64,000 nucleotides of DNA from an uncultured Erythrobacter sp. Lineage in GTDB: Bacteria; Pseudomonadota; Alphaproteobacteria; Sphingomonadales; Sphingomonadaceae. Of the stretch, positions 1 through 9,434 are shown piece by piece; the first letter of the stretch is position 1, and the number at the start of each line of letters is the position of its first letter. Made by a program: the position numbers and the translations under genes. The notes below the pieces were generated by a model. It did no database searches. It saw only the letters and a program-made list of their open reading frames with translations, and was not told the origin of the DNA. The DNA lies in contig CANLPY010000001.1 in assembly GCA_947493165.1 (NCBI GenBank), positions 2,096,566 to 2,160,565 of the forward strand, given 5' to 3'.

Positions 1-1
1 T

Positions 2-820
2 GAGATCCATGAGAATGTCCGCGGTGAGGATGTGTTTGTGGTCCAATCCACCGGCTATCCGGCTAACGACAATCTCATGGAATTGCTGATCTGCATCGAT
101 GCGCTGAAACGCGCGTCTGCCAAGCGGATCACGGCGGTTGTGCCATATTTTGGCTATGCCCGTCAGGACAGGAAGCCCGGCCCGCGCACGCCGATCTCTG
201 CCAAGCTTGTGGCGAACCTGATTACCGAGGCCGGCGCAGACCGCGTCTTGGCGGTTGATCTGCATGCGGGGCAGATACAGGGCTTTTTCGATATTCCGAC
301 CGATAACCTATACGCAGCGCCGGTGATGGCGGCGGATATTCAGGCGCGTTATGGCGATCAGGATTTGATGGTTGTCTCACCTGATGTTGGCGGCGTGGTT
401 CGCGCCCGCGCGCTCGCGAAACGGCTCGACAACGCGCCGCTCGCCATTGTCGATAAACGCCGCGATCGCCCCGGCGAAAGCGAAGTGATGAACATCATCG
501 GTGATGTTCAGGGACGCCATTGCATCATGATCGATGACATCGTCGATTCCGGCGGAACGCTCTGCAATGCAGCGGAAGCCTTGCTGGAAAACGGCGCGAA
601 AAGCGTTGTCGCTTACATCACGCACGGCGTTTTATCAGGCGGCGCTGTGGCGCGCGTGGACGGATCAAAATTGACCGAACTGGTCATAACAGATTCGATC
701 CTGCCGACAGAGGCGTGTGAAAACTCTGAGCGTATTCGCGTGCTGACAATGGCGCCGTTGGTCGGTGAAGCGATCCGCCGCATCGCAGATGAAAGCTCCG
801 TGTCCAGTCTGTTTGATTGA
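2..820 (+). CDS. prs: Ribose-phosphate pyrophosphokinase, 5'-truncated by window edge
   Basis: Makes PRPP from ribose 5-phosphate and ATP for nucleotide, histidine and tryptophan synthesis in the cytosol. The reading frame is open from the window edge (first full codon GAG at 2), so roughly 39 N-terminal residues are missing. The visible 272 residues match a family of about 310. Visible motifs are RQDRK at about 54-58 of the visible part, DLHAGQ at about 86-91, and the PRPP-binding loop DDIVDSGGT at about 178-186, followed by the usual C-terminal half. The internal GTG at 32 is not the true start, because conserved sequence ([10 protein letters not shown]) precedes it in frame. The gene converges on an AraC-type regulator 40 bp away. 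Confidence 0.95.
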   Translation, partial: EIHENVRGEDVFVVQSTGYPANDNLMELLICIDALKRASAKRITAVVPYFGYARQDRKPGPRTPISAKLVANLITEAGADRVLAVDLHAGQIQGFFDIPTDNLYAAPVMAADIQARYGDQDLMVVSPDVGGVVRARALAKRLDNAPLAIVDKRRDRPGESEVMNIIGDVQGRHCIMIDDIVDSGGTLCNAAEALLENGAKSVVAYITHGVLSGGAVARVDGSKLTELVITDSILPTEACENSERIRVLTMAPLVGEAIRRIADESSVSSLFD

Positions 821-860
821 TTTCGGACGGCTCAGTGGAGCCGCCGAAGCGCCCCAAACC

Positions 861-1907
861 CTACTTCGCCGCGTCCAAAAACGGTTTGCGCATCCACGGC
901 CGCACGGCGTCTGGTTCAATCCGTTCGAGCAGTTCCAACCGGCGCGCTTGCCTTATCTCTAGGCTGAGCGTCAGCAGCGATGACCGGCGGCGCTTAAATT
1001 CAGCCGGGGTTACACCGAAAAAGGTTTGAAACTCGCGGATTTGATGCGCCTGATCGAAAAAGCGCAGCATGATATCTTCCTCTTCCTCATCGGCGACGCC
1101 GCACAGGCGGGCGGCCAGATCAAGGATTCGCGCTCGGCGCATCACGTTTTTCGGACTTAAACCAAAATCACGTTTCGCTGTTCGTTCGACCGTCCGCTGA
1201 GACACGCTCTGCTCATCAGCAAATTCGCCGATCTCGCGGTTTGGATCGACAAAGGCTTGCAGTTCTAGGGCTTGCGATAACGGTTCTGGCGGGGCGATCC
1301 CATTGTTCTCAACATAATCCGCCAGCCAATCCTCCATGGATTTGAGCCACTCGGCTGGTTCAAGATCAAGATTGTAGAGCCCCGTTATTTCGGTATCTTT
1401 GATGCCAGCGGTTTCGATCGAACAAATGCGGTCCACCATATCTGTATCGTTCAACCCAAACAGCGCGCGCAGTGCGCCGGGGCGAAGCATCATACCGGCG
1501 ACTTTGATCCCCCCGGAATAGCGCAATGGCATTACCTTGGTATGCTGCCCGCACAAAAACGTCTCATCACGAATGGGCAGATTGCCATCCGCTGTTCCGG
1601 CCAGCCAATCGACGCCGACGGCAGAGCGAAGGTAAGCGGAATCGTTGAACAACTGGCCATCCACGGTGTGACCGGCGCGCTCATATGCGAAGGCCACCAT
1701 CGACCGGCCCAGCCACGGCTTCAGGCGCGGATCGGGCGGACGGTTCAGCGCGAGCGGCGTGCCTGCTTGGGTGCTGCCAGTTTCAGAGCGAAATTCCGCC
1801 ACTGCACTTTCACGAGGGGAACTGTACGAGCCGTCGGACCGGTCAAACCCGCCATCGCTCCCCCTGTTGATGTTGATAGTCACACCTAAGCTGCCCGTCC
1901 TTTTCAT
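861..1907 (-). CDS. AraC-type helix-turn-helix regulator (paralogue 1)
   Basis: A cytosolic transcription regulator of the AraC type with unknown effector. The C-terminal third carries a helix-turn-helix region (around SVSQRTVERTAKRDFG) followed by a second half ending in FFGVTP, the usual close of an AraC domain. The N-terminal 200 residues look like a ligand-sensing domain that I cannot name. The ATG at 1907 gives 348 residues. The frame stays open to a GTG at 1991, but that extension has no convincing ribosome site, and a GTG at 1883 is also possible. It lies directly downstream of a close paralogue on the same strand, suggesting tandem duplication. Targets are unknown. Confidence 0.8.
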   Translation of the reverse strand: MKRTGSLGVTININRGSDGGFDRSDGSYSSPRESAVAEFRSETGSTQAGTPLALNRPPDPRLKPWLGRSMVAFAYERAGHTVDGQLFNDSAYLRSAVGVDWLAGTADGNLPIRDETFLCGQHTKVMPLRYSGGIKVAGMMLRPGALRALFGLNDTDMVDRICSIETAGIKDTEITGLYNLDLEPAEWLKSMEDWLADYVENNGIAPPEPLSQALELQAFVDPNREIGEFADEQSVSQRTVERTAKRDFGLSPKNVMRRARILDLAARLCGVADEEEEDIMLRFFDQAHQIREFQTFFGVTPAEFKRRRSSLLTLSLEIRQARRLELLERIEPDAVRPWMRKPFLDAAK

Positions 1908-2012
1908 GCGGATCTTCAGGCTGAAACCAGTGCAAAATACTGCGGCCCGTGATCGCTCTATTTTCGTGTAGATTTTTTTATTGCAGCGCACAATTGCGCG
2001 GTGCCGTTTAAT

Positions 2013-3017
2013 TCATTTCTTTGTTAGCTTGGCCGTATCCGTTGATGCTTCACAGTCGGCTCTCCAACTGTGTCGTTCCCCCGGCCTATGCAGTTCCAGC
2101 TCTTCGAGTCTCCGCGCTTGGCGTTGCTCTAGCGTGATGGTGAGCAAGGGCCGCGGCTGGGCGCGGAGCTTTTGCGGCGTGACGCCAAAAAAGCTCTGAA
2201 ATTCGTGGATTTGATGCGCTTGATCAAAAAAGCGCAGCATCATCTCATCTGCCTCTTCCTCATTCGCGACGCCGCACAATTGCGAAGCCAGATCGAGCGC
2301 CCGTGCACGGCGCATCACAAGCCGGGGCGAAACGCCAAAATCGCGCTTCACAATCCGCTGAAGTTTACGGATGTTGATGTTATGCGCCTCGGCAAAATCG
2401 CCCAGCGGCTGGGTCGGATCCTCAAAAGCAGCCAATTCAAACGCGACTGAAATGGGATCTGGCGGCGGCGGGTCATGCCTTTCAATATAACGCCGCAAAC
2501 ACTCCTCAATCGCCAAATTCCACTGCTGCGGTGCATAGTCAGCACTAAAGATTTCACGAAAATCATCGTGCATCAGGCCGAACATATCGGTCCGTTCGAT
2601 CCGGTCGACCAGCTCGCTGGCAGCGCGGCCGGTTAGCGCATAAAAAGCGCCTGCGCGCAGGCCGAAACCGGCGGACATAATATCGCCTGTGCAGGTGAGC
2701 GGCATATATTTGGAGTGCTGGCCGAACAGCAGGACTTCATTCTCGTGTGTTTCATGCGCGTCTGCCGTCACGGCGGTCCATCGGCCGTTGAAGATGTGGC
2801 GCACATACGTCAGGTCATTGCACATGCCGCACGCGATCAACATTTCAGGATCATTGGTGGCTTTGGCAGAAACGAGCCGCGCGATCCACGGTGATAGGTC
2901 ATCGCTCGCTGCGCGATTGGCAGACAGCGGCAAGCCAGCACGTGACGTGCCGGAAAAGGACGCCAAATTGCGGCGCCAAATCTCTGTCGAGCTGTCTAAG
3001 TTTTGTTTGCTGACCAT
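2013..3017 (-). CDS. AraC-type helix-turn-helix regulator (paralogue 2)
   Basis: 334-residue AraC-type regulator, transcribed just before paralogue 1 on the minus strand. The two share long near-identical stretches in the DNA-binding half (for example MLRFFDQAHQI and FFGVTP) and the same C-terminal tail pattern (LEQRQARRLEELE against LEIRQARRLELLE). The N-terminal sensing domains align more loosely (LFGQHSKYMPL against LCGQHTKVMPL). The start ATG at 3017 opens with MVSKQNLDSS and agrees in length with the paralogue if that begins near 1907. It is divergent from hisN with a short shared upstream region. Role unknown. Confidence 0.82.
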   Translation of the reverse strand: MVSKQNLDSSTEIWRRNLASFSGTSRAGLPLSANRAASDDLSPWIARLVSAKATNDPEMLIACGMCNDLTYVRHIFNGRWTAVTADAHETHENEVLLFGQHSKYMPLTCTGDIMSAGFGLRAGAFYALTGRAASELVDRIERTDMFGLMHDDFREIFSADYAPQQWNLAIEECLRRYIERHDPPPPDPISVAFELAAFEDPTQPLGDFAEAHNINIRKLQRIVKRDFGVSPRLVMRRARALDLASQLCGVANEEEADEMMLRFFDQAHQIHEFQSFFGVTPQKLRAQPRPLLTITLEQRQARRLEELELHRPGERHSWRADCEASTDTAKLTKK

Positions 3018-3193
3018 TCCCCACCTGATCTAGCTCTACGCTATAGCACAGTTCTTGTATGAAAGTCCTTAGCAGAGGGCTGGGCCCAAGGATTGGACGT
3101 ATCCGTCATTTTTGCCGCCTTTCAGACTAGCTCTTGACGGATGGCGCCGCGCTCGCGACGGGATCGGGCAATAACGAAAAGGCCAAGAATCCG

Positions 3194-3961
3194 ATGACCG
3201 CCAAAGACACCGCCCTTGCGCAAAGGCTCGCTGATGCCGCCGGCGCTGCAATACGCCCGCTGTTTCGCGGGGACTGGGCGCAGGAGCGCAAAGCCGATGC
3301 CTCACCCGTGACAGAGGCTGACCGCGCGGCCGAGGCCGCCATGCGTGCGATTATCGAGGCGGAATTTCCTGATGATGGGATCATTGGTGAGGAATATGGC
3401 ACTCGCAATGAGGGTGTGGGCCGGCAATGGGTGCTTGATCCAATCGATGGCACGATCAGCTTTATGGCAGGTCGGCCGATCTTCGGCACGCTGATTGCGC
3501 TGCTGCAGGACGGCTGGCCGGTGCTGGGCGTGATCGACCAACCGATTGCAGGGGAACGCTGGGTCGGCCGCATTGGCGAGGGCACGACCTTGAATGGTCT
3601 GCCGGTGCGCACGCGCGCATGCAAAGAGCTGTCAGATGCGACCATCGCCTCGTCCGGTCCGCAATATTTCACCGACGATCAAGGCGCCGCGTTCATGTCG
3701 CTGGCCGCGCAAACATCGCAAATCGCGGTGTGGGGCGGGGATTGCTACAATTACGGCCTGCTGGCGAGCGGGCACTTGGATATTGTGTGCGAGGCGGGGC
3801 TGAAACTTTATGATTACGCCGCGCTGGTGCCGATTGTAGAGGGCGCCGGCGGAATGATGAGCGATTGGCAGGGCAACCCGCTGGATGCCAATTCCGATGG
3901 CACCGTTCTGGCGCTGGGCGAGCCTGCGCGGCTTGAAGAAGCGCTAGAGGCGATGGGGTGA
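3194..3961 (+). CDS. hisN: Inositol-monophosphatase-family phosphatase, probable histidinol-phosphatase
   Basis: Predicted Mg-dependent phosphatase of the inositol monophosphatase fold. The sphingomonad orthologues are annotated as histidinol-phosphatase, the penultimate step of histidine synthesis. The metal-binding motif LDPIDGT is present, preceded by GEEYG (the usual GEE metal ligand), and a later WGGDCYNYGLLASG segment matches the second metal site region. I chose ATG 3194 (255 residues, MTAKDTALAQ) because it matches the family length. A TTG at 3134 would add 20 residues of low conservation. Substrate assignment is by family resemblance only; a general sugar or inositol phosphatase is the alternative. 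Confidence 0.82.
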   Translation: MTAKDTALAQRLADAAGAAIRPLFRGDWAQERKADASPVTEADRAAEAAMRAIIEAEFPDDGIIGEEYGTRNEGVGRQWVLDPIDGTISFMAGRPIFGTLIALLQDGWPVLGVIDQPIAGERWVGRIGEGTTLNGLPVRTRACKELSDATIASSGPQYFTDDQGAAFMSLAAQTSQIAVWGGDCYNYGLLASGHLDIVCEAGLKLYDYAALVPIVEGAGGMMSDWQGNPLDANSDGTVLALGEPARLEEALEAMG

Positions 3962-4128
3962 GTGTGAGCTGTCAATCTGGAGCATGAGCGCGGGGCGCAA
4001 AAACACTTGCAATTGCCCGAGTGCTGCACTAGTTCGCGCGCCTTCACCGACACATGAATCGGAGATTGGCCTGGCCAGATAGGGCTGCCAGGGCTGATCG
4101 AATGTGTCTCTGACTTTAGGAGATAAAA

Positions 4129-4332
4129 ATGCCCAAGCTGAAGACCAAAAGCGGTGTGAAGAAACGTTTCAAAATCACCGCAACTGGCAAGGTTAAGCAC
4201 GGCGTCGCTGGTAAGCGTCACCGTCTGATCAGCCATAATGCGAAGTATATTCGCCAGAACCGCGGCACAACTGTCCTGTCGGATGCCGACACGAAGACAG
4301 TCAAGAAATGGGCCCCATACGGGCTTAGCTAA
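4129..4332 (+). CDS. rpmI: 50S ribosomal protein L35
   Basis: 67 residues, rich in Lys and Arg, with the typical opening [15 protein letters not shown] and the [15 protein letters not shown] blocks of bacterial L35. It has a good ribosome site (AGGAG, about 7 bases before ATG). It is followed 27 bp later by rplT, the standard pairing. infC, which often precedes this pair, is not adjacent here. The 167-bp upstream region holds only a weak promoter-like pair near 4007-4035 and a short CCTGGC/GCCAGG inverted repeat. Confidence 0.97.
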   Translation: MPKLKTKSGVKKRFKITATGKVKHGVAGKRHRLISHNAKYIRQNRGTTVLSDADTKTVKKWAPYGLS

Positions 4333-4359
4333 GCGCGCTGGTTCTAAGGAGAATTTGAA

Positions 4360-4719
4360 ATGCCTCGCATTAAACGCGGCGTCACCACACGCCAGAAACA
4401 CAAGCGCCTACTCGAACAAGCCAAGGGCTATCGCGGTCGTCGCAAGAACACCATTCGCATCGCCCGTCAGGCCGTCGAAAAGGCTGGCCAATATGCGTAT
4501 CGCGATCGCAAAACCAAGAAGCGCAATTTCCGCGCGATCTGGATCCAGCGCATCAACGCGGCTGTCCGCGCTGAAGGCCTGACATATTCGCAATTCATGC
4601 ATGGCGTGAAGCTGGCGGGTATTGAGCTGGACCGTAAGGTTATGGCCGATCTCGCGATGAACGAAACTGCGGCGTTCAAGTCGATTATCGACCAAGCGAA
4701 AGCTGCATTGCCAGCATAA
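4360..4719 (+). CDS. rplT: 50S ribosomal protein L20
   Basis: 119 residues, the family's usual length, with the hallmark start [16 protein letters not shown], the YRGRRKNT block and the C-terminal [11 protein letters not shown] segment. L20 is an early 23S rRNA-binding protein needed for large-subunit assembly. Ribosome site AAGGAG lies upstream of ATG. It is co-transcribed with rpmI and closed by the intrinsic terminator at 4787-4819. Confidence 0.97.
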   Translation: MPRIKRGVTTRQKHKRLLEQAKGYRGRRKNTIRIARQAVEKAGQYAYRDRKTKKRNFRAIWIQRINAAVRAEGLTYSQFMHGVKLAGIELDRKVMADLAMNETAAFKSIIDQAKAALPA

Positions 4720-4786
4720 GGATTTTTGGAGAGCTATTCGCCTGGTGAGAACTACGCGTTTAAGTTCTTAAATTTACGACATAAGT

Positions 4787-4820
4787 AAGGGCGTTCTCCG
4801 AACAGGAGGACGCCCTTTTA
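4787..4820 (+). terminator. Intrinsic terminator after rplT
   Basis: A 13-bp stem (AAGGGCGTTCTCC at 4787-4799 with GGAGGACGCCCTT at 4805-4817, one G-T wobble), a 5-base loop and a short T run. It lies 67 bp after the rplT stop and before the third AraC-type gene. Confidence 0.9.
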
Positions 4821-4899
4821 TTGTATGTTTGCGCCTTAAGCTTTGTAGCGACGCGTCACAAACCTTGTAAATTCGCGCCAAACTCGTAACAATTTTTGC

Positions 4900-5802
4900 A
4901 TGGTGGGGTCGGTCAAACAGGAATCGAATTCAGGCGCGGACTTTAAAGTGCGCAGCCGTTTCTTCACGCCCTCTGAACAATTCGACGGATGCTTCACCAC
5001 ATTCTATCACATGGCCCTTGAGGTCGATGATGGCGATGAAGTGGGCGACTATCTTCAGCCGGAATGGGGCAATATCCGCTTTTTCGCAGGCAGCCGCCCC
5101 ACTTCAAGCATCGGCACATCAAAAGCCGCTGGCGTGCGCTTTTCCGCCACCGGACCCAGCTCGCTGCCGTGCCAATTTGAGCTTGGCTCCTCGCGCATGT
5201 GGGGCATTGGTTTTCTACCCTTAGGTTGGGCGCGCTTTATTGACGTGGATGCCCGCGATCTCGCCAATGTGGTGTGCGAAGGTGCGCGCCACGCTGCGTT
5301 TGAGAAATTCGCCTGCCTTACTGATACGCTGTGCGACACGGGCGCCAGCGATGAAGATCAGTTGGCCGCGATTGAAGAGACAATGGCCCGGCTGATGCGC
5401 CCGAGCCGCGATGAGCCAAAGATCATTCGCATCCATCAGGCGCTGGTTGAACCATCGCTTTCTACGGTTGATGATCTGGCGCAGGCCAGCGGCATGAGCG
5501 TGCGCACGTTGGAACGGATGTGCCGCCGATACTTTGGATTCACGCCAAAAATGCTGATGCGCCGGCAACGCTTCATGCGCAGCCTCAGCGCATGGATGCT
5601 GCATGGCAAGCGGTTGTGGACCGACGCGATGGATGATCATTACCACGATCAGGCGCAATTCACGCGCGAATTCCACGAGTTTATGACTATGAATCCGAGC
5701 GAATATGCCGCGCTTGATCATCCGATACTTGCCTCGTTTATGGAAGCGCGCGCGCGCATCTGGGGTAGCGCAGCGCAGACGCTGGATAAACCAGCGCGCT
5801 GA
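4900..5802 (+). CDS. AraC-type helix-turn-helix regulator (third copy in the region)
   Basis: 300-residue AraC-type regulator. The DNA-binding half includes SVRTLERMCRRYFGFTPK followed by a second helix-turn-helix half containing HYHDQAQFTREFHEFMTMNPSEY, the normal AraC layout. The N-terminal 150 residues are a separate domain of unknown ligand. It resembles the two AraC genes at 0.8-3.0 kb in overall plan but is clearly more diverged. ATG 4900 has no strong ribosome site; GTG 4903 is an alternative. It lies between the rplT terminator and pheS, with no sign of co-transcription with either. Confidence 0.8.
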   Translation: MVGSVKQESNSGADFKVRSRFFTPSEQFDGCFTTFYHMALEVDDGDEVGDYLQPEWGNIRFFAGSRPTSSIGTSKAAGVRFSATGPSSLPCQFELGSSRMWGIGFLPLGWARFIDVDARDLANVVCEGARHAAFEKFACLTDTLCDTGASDEDQLAAIEETMARLMRPSRDEPKIIRIHQALVEPSLSTVDDLAQASGMSVRTLERMCRRYFGFTPKMLMRRQRFMRSLSAWMLHGKRLWTDAMDDHYHDQAQFTREFHEFMTMNPSEYAALDHPILASFMEARARIWGSAAQTLDKPAR

Positions 5803-5907
5803 TCTGCGAATACGCTGATCGACAGCGCTAAGCCTCACCCCAGCAAATCCACCCCAATTCCACTTTGCCATAACGCGCAAATCCCGCTAGCGGACGCGCT
5901 CAATCCA

Positions 5908-7020
5908 ATGGGCAAAACCATGACCGAAATGACATCACAACAAGACGCTGCTCTAACCGCAATCAGCAGTGCAGCAACGCTGGAGGCGCTAGACGAACAG
6001 CGCGTGGCGGCGCTCGGCAAAAAAGGCTGGGTCAGCTTGGCGTTGAAAACACTGGGCGGGATGAGCCCGGATGAGCGCGCTGAAGCAGCCCCTGCGATTC
6101 AGGCTGTGCGCGCTAAAGTGGCCGATGCGATTGCAGCGAAGAAGGACGAGCTAGAAGCCGCCGAATTAGAAGCGCAATTGGCAAGCGAAACTGTTGACCT
6201 GACGCTGCCAGCGCCCGACACAGCCAGCGGTTCTGTCCACCCGGTCAGCCAAGTTATGGATGAGCTGGCGGAAATTTTCGCTGACCTAGGGTTCGCGGTC
6301 GCAACCGGTCCAGAGATTGAAGACGACTGGCACAATTTCACCGCGCTCAATATGGATGAAAGCCATCCTGCGCGGGCAATGCACGATACGTTCTACTTTC
6401 CTGATACCGCGCCAAATGAAGGGCGGATGCTCTTGCGTACGCACACTTCTCCTGTGCAAATTCGCAGCATGAAGGAGCAGGGCGCGCCGATCCGCATTAT
6501 CGCGCCGGGCCGCGTCTATCGCAGCGATAGCGATGCGACCCACACGCCGATGTTCCATCAGGTCGAAGGGCTGGTGGTGGATCGCGGTATCCATTTGGGG
6601 CATCTCAAATGGACGCTTGAGACTTTCTTTAAGGCATTCTTTGAACGCGAAGATATCACCTTGCGACTGCGCCCATCCTATTTCCCCTTCACCGAACCCA
6701 GCGTGGAAGTGGATGTGGGTTATTCCAATGAAGGCGACCGCCGCGTTGTCGGCGGGCATGGTGATGCGGAGGGCCACGATTGGATGGAATTGGGCGGCAG
6801 CGGTATGGTCAACCGCCGCGTTCTGGAAATGGCCGGTGTTGGTCCCGATGAATATCAAGGATTTGCCTTTGGTCTGGGGATCGATCGTATTGCGATGCTC
6901 AAATACGGAATGAACGATCTACGCGCCTTCTTTGATGGCGATCCGCGTTGGCTGGCGCATTATGGCTTTTCGCCGTTCGACCAGCCGACCCTTTCCGCCG
7001 GTGTGGGAGCGAAAGCATGA
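5908..7020 (+). CDS. pheS: Phenylalanyl-tRNA synthetase alpha subunit
   Basis: Catalytic subunit of the alpha2-beta2 enzyme that charges tRNA-Phe. At 370 residues it has an N-terminal coiled-coil region (about 10-100) followed by the class II synthetase core with [41 protein letters not shown], the [12 protein letters not shown] block and the C-terminal [13 protein letters not shown] motif 3. ATG 5908 is used; ATG 5920 (MTEMTSQQ) is equally possible. The stop overlaps the pheT start (ATGA), so the two are translationally coupled. I saw no attenuator or leader peptide upstream. Confidence 0.96.
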   Translation: MGKTMTEMTSQQDAALTAISSAATLEALDEQRVAALGKKGWVSLALKTLGGMSPDERAEAAPAIQAVRAKVADAIAAKKDELEAAELEAQLASETVDLTLPAPDTASGSVHPVSQVMDELAEIFADLGFAVATGPEIEDDWHNFTALNMDESHPARAMHDTFYFPDTAPNEGRMLLRTHTSPVQIRSMKEQGAPIRIIAPGRVYRSDSDATHTPMFHQVEGLVVDRGIHLGHLKWTLETFFKAFFEREDITLRLRPSYFPFTEPSVEVDVGYSNEGDRRVVGGHGDAEGHDWMELGGSGMVNRRVLEMAGVGPDEYQGFAFGLGIDRIAMLKYGMNDLRAFFDGDPRWLAHYGFSPFDQPTLSAGVGAKA

Positions 7021-9413
7021 AGTTCTCCGTCACATGGCTGAAAGACCATCTCGAAACCGATGCTACGCTGAGCGAAATCACCGATTGCCTGACCGCAATC
7101 GGCCTTGAGGTGGAGGGCGTTGAAGATCCGGCAGAAAAGCTCGAAGGGTTTAAAGTCGCGCATGTTCTGAGCGCGGAAAAGCACCCGGATGCTGATAAGC
7201 TGCAAGTGCTCAGCGTCGACACCGGTGAAGGCGATCCGCTGCAGGTTGTCTGCGGCGCGCCCAATGCGCGCGCTGGGATGAAAGGTGTGCTCGGCCTACC
7301 CGGGGCGGTCGTGCCGTCAAACGGTATGGAATTGCGCAAGAGCGCCATTCGCGGCGTCGAATCCAATGGCATGATGTGCAGCGTACGGGAGCTGGAGCTG
7401 GGCGATGAGCATGATGGCATTATCGAATTGCCAGATGACGCCAGTGTCGGTCACAGCTTTGCTGATTATCAGGGATCTTCCCCGATTATCGATGTGGCGA
7501 TCACGCCAAACCGGCCTGATTGCATGGGCGTTTATGGGATTGCGCGCGATTTGGCCGCAGCGGGCCTTGGCACGCTGAAACCGATTGCCATTCCCAGCTT
7601 TGAAGAAAGCGGCGCGTGTCCGGTGGAAATTCGCACCGAAGACCCACAAGGATGCCCGGCGTTTTATGGCCGCGTGATCAGCGGCGTGAAAAACGGGCCA
7701 TCGCCTGAATGGCTGCAACAGCGGCTCGCCAGCGCCGGTCAAAAGCCGATTTCGCTCGTGGTTGATTTGACCAATTATCTGATGCTGGCCTTTGGCCGCC
7801 CAACCCACGCTTATGACGTGGCAAAACTCAAAGGGGCAGTGGTCGCGCGCCGTGCGAAGAATGGCGAGCAGATGACCGCTCTCAACGAGAAAACCTATAC
7901 GCTGGACGACTCCATGGTCGTGATCGCCGATGATAATGGCGCGCATGATATTGGCGGCATTATGGGCGGCGAATTAACTGGCGTGTCTGATGACACCACA
8001 GATGTGCTGCTTGAGGTCGCGTATTTTGAACCAGCGCGCATCGGCGTCACTGGACGCAAGCTGGGTTTGGCATCTGACGCGCGCACCCGGTTTGAGCGCG
8101 GGGTTGATCCAGAGTTTCTGTCGGATGGGCTTGATCTGCTGACCGGCATGATTGCTGAATTGGGCGGCGGCAAGCCGAGTGAGGCTGTGCGTACGGGATC
8201 ACCGCCAAGTGAGCCGAAAGTGGTCGCGTTTGATACTGGCCTGACCGCGCGATTGGGCGGGGTTGATGTGCCAGTTGATGAGCAGCGGCGAATTTTGGAA
8301 AGCCTTGGTTTTGCGGTCGATGGCGATTTCAATGTGACTTGCCCTTTACGCCGTCACGATATTGAGGGTGCGGCCGATCTGGTCGAAGAAGTGGTGCGCA
8401 TTCACGGCCTTGATAAGGTCGAAAGCGTGGCTCTGCCCCGCGCCGATGGCGTGGCGCGGCCAACCGCTACGGCAAGCCAAGTGTTGGAGCGCAAATTGCG
8501 CCGCGCAGCGGCGGCCAGCGGCTTTGACGAAGCGATCACATGGTCGTTCCTGCCCAGCGATGCAGTCGAGCATTTTGCGCCAGAGGGTGAACAGCTGTGG
8601 GTGCTGGACAACCCGATCAGCGAAGACATGAAGGCCATGCGGTCCTCGCTGATCCCTGGTCTGCTCATGGCGGCTCAGCGCAATGCGGATCACGGGGCCA
8701 GCACCACGCGGCTGTTTGAGCTGGGACGGCGCTATTTCCGCGGCTCTGATGGCACAAGCGACGAACGCGCGACTTTGGGCATCGTGCTGGCCGGTGAGAA
8801 GGTTCAGCGCGGCTGGGCCGCTGGCAAGGCGCAAACGTTTGATGCGTTCGACGCAAAGGCGGCAGCGCTCAATTTGCTTGAGGCTGCCGGTGCGCCAACC
8901 GGCAATTTGATGGTGATGGGTGAGGCTGGGGATCAGTTTCATCCGGGTCAGTCTGCGACTTTGCGGCTGGGTCCGAAAAATGTTCTCGCGCGCTTTGGAA
9001 TGCTGCATCCCGCGACGTTGAAGGCGTTTGATATGGACGGGCCGGTGGCAGCAGTTGAGCTGTTCCTTGATGCTTTGCCGCGCAAGAAGGGCGCAAATGT
9101 TGGATTTGCGAGGGCTTCCTACAGCCCTCCAGCCTTGCAGGCCGTGACCCGCGACTTCGCCTTTCTTGTGGCGGATGACCTTGCCGCGGAAGACTTGCTC
9201 AAAGCGGTGCGCAGCGCGGACAAAGTGAACATTACGTCAGCGCGCGTCTTCGACGTTTTCACCGGGCAAGGCGTGCCTGAAGGAAAGAAATCGATCGCGA
9301 TTGAGGTCACTCTGCAACCGCAAGAGAAGAGCTATAAAGATGCCGATCTGAAAGCGATCTCTGACGCGATTGTCGCAAGTGCCGCGAAGAAGGGGGCGGA
9401 GCTGCGCGGCTAA
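7017..9413 (+). CDS. pheT: Phenylalanyl-tRNA synthetase beta subunit
   Basis: Partner of PheS. At 798 residues it has the usual architecture: an N-terminal domain starting [13 protein letters not shown], a tRNA-binding OB domain (about 40-150, VVCGAPNAR), the B3/B4 editing domain (about 210-390), the B5 domain, the inactive synthetase-like core, and a C-terminal ferredoxin-fold anticodon-binding domain (last ~95 residues, beginning near [19 protein letters not shown]). The start at 7017 is fixed by the ATGA overlap with pheS and by homology. The longer open frame from 6948 runs through pheS and is not coding. Confidence 0.97.
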   Translation: MKFSVTWLKDHLETDATLSEITDCLTAIGLEVEGVEDPAEKLEGFKVAHVLSAEKHPDADKLQVLSVDTGEGDPLQVVCGAPNARAGMKGVLGLPGAVVPSNGMELRKSAIRGVESNGMMCSVRELELGDEHDGIIELPDDASVGHSFADYQGSSPIIDVAITPNRPDCMGVYGIARDLAAAGLGTLKPIAIPSFEESGACPVEIRTEDPQGCPAFYGRVISGVKNGPSPEWLQQRLASAGQKPISLVVDLTNYLMLAFGRPTHAYDVAKLKGAVVARRAKNGEQMTALNEKTYTLDDSMVVIADDNGAHDIGGIMGGELTGVSDDTTDVLLEVAYFEPARIGVTGRKLGLASDARTRFERGVDPEFLSDGLDLLTGMIAELGGGKPSEAVRTGSPPSEPKVVAFDTGLTARLGGVDVPVDEQRRILESLGFAVDGDFNVTCPLRRHDIEGAADLVEEVVRIHGLDKVESVALPRADGVARPTATASQVLERKLRRAAAASGFDEAITWSFLPSDAVEHFAPEGEQLWVLDNPISEDMKAMRSSLIPGLLMAAQRNADHGASTTRLFELGRRYFRGSDGTSDERATLGIVLAGEKVQRGWAAGKAQTFDAFDAKAAALNLLEAAGAPTGNLMVMGEAGDQFHPGQSATLRLGPKNVLARFGMLHPATLKAFDMDGPVAAVELFLDALPRKKGANVGFARASYSPPALQAVTRDFAFLVADDLAAEDLLKAVRSADKVNITSARVFDVFTGQGVPEGKKSIAIEVTLQPQEKSYKDADLKAISDAIVASAAKKGAELRG

Positions 9414-9434
9414 GCGCGGCCTTGGAAAAACCCT

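Noticed and set aside
4007-4035. Promoter-like pair TTGCAA/TAGTTC before rpmI
   Set aside because: The -10 matches consensus at too few positions to support a call.
3814-4401. 195-codon minus frame across hisN and rpmI
   Set aside because: Covers two certain genes and their spacer on the other strand.
8346-9008. 220-codon frame antisense to pheT
   Set aside because: pheT is unambiguous over this region.
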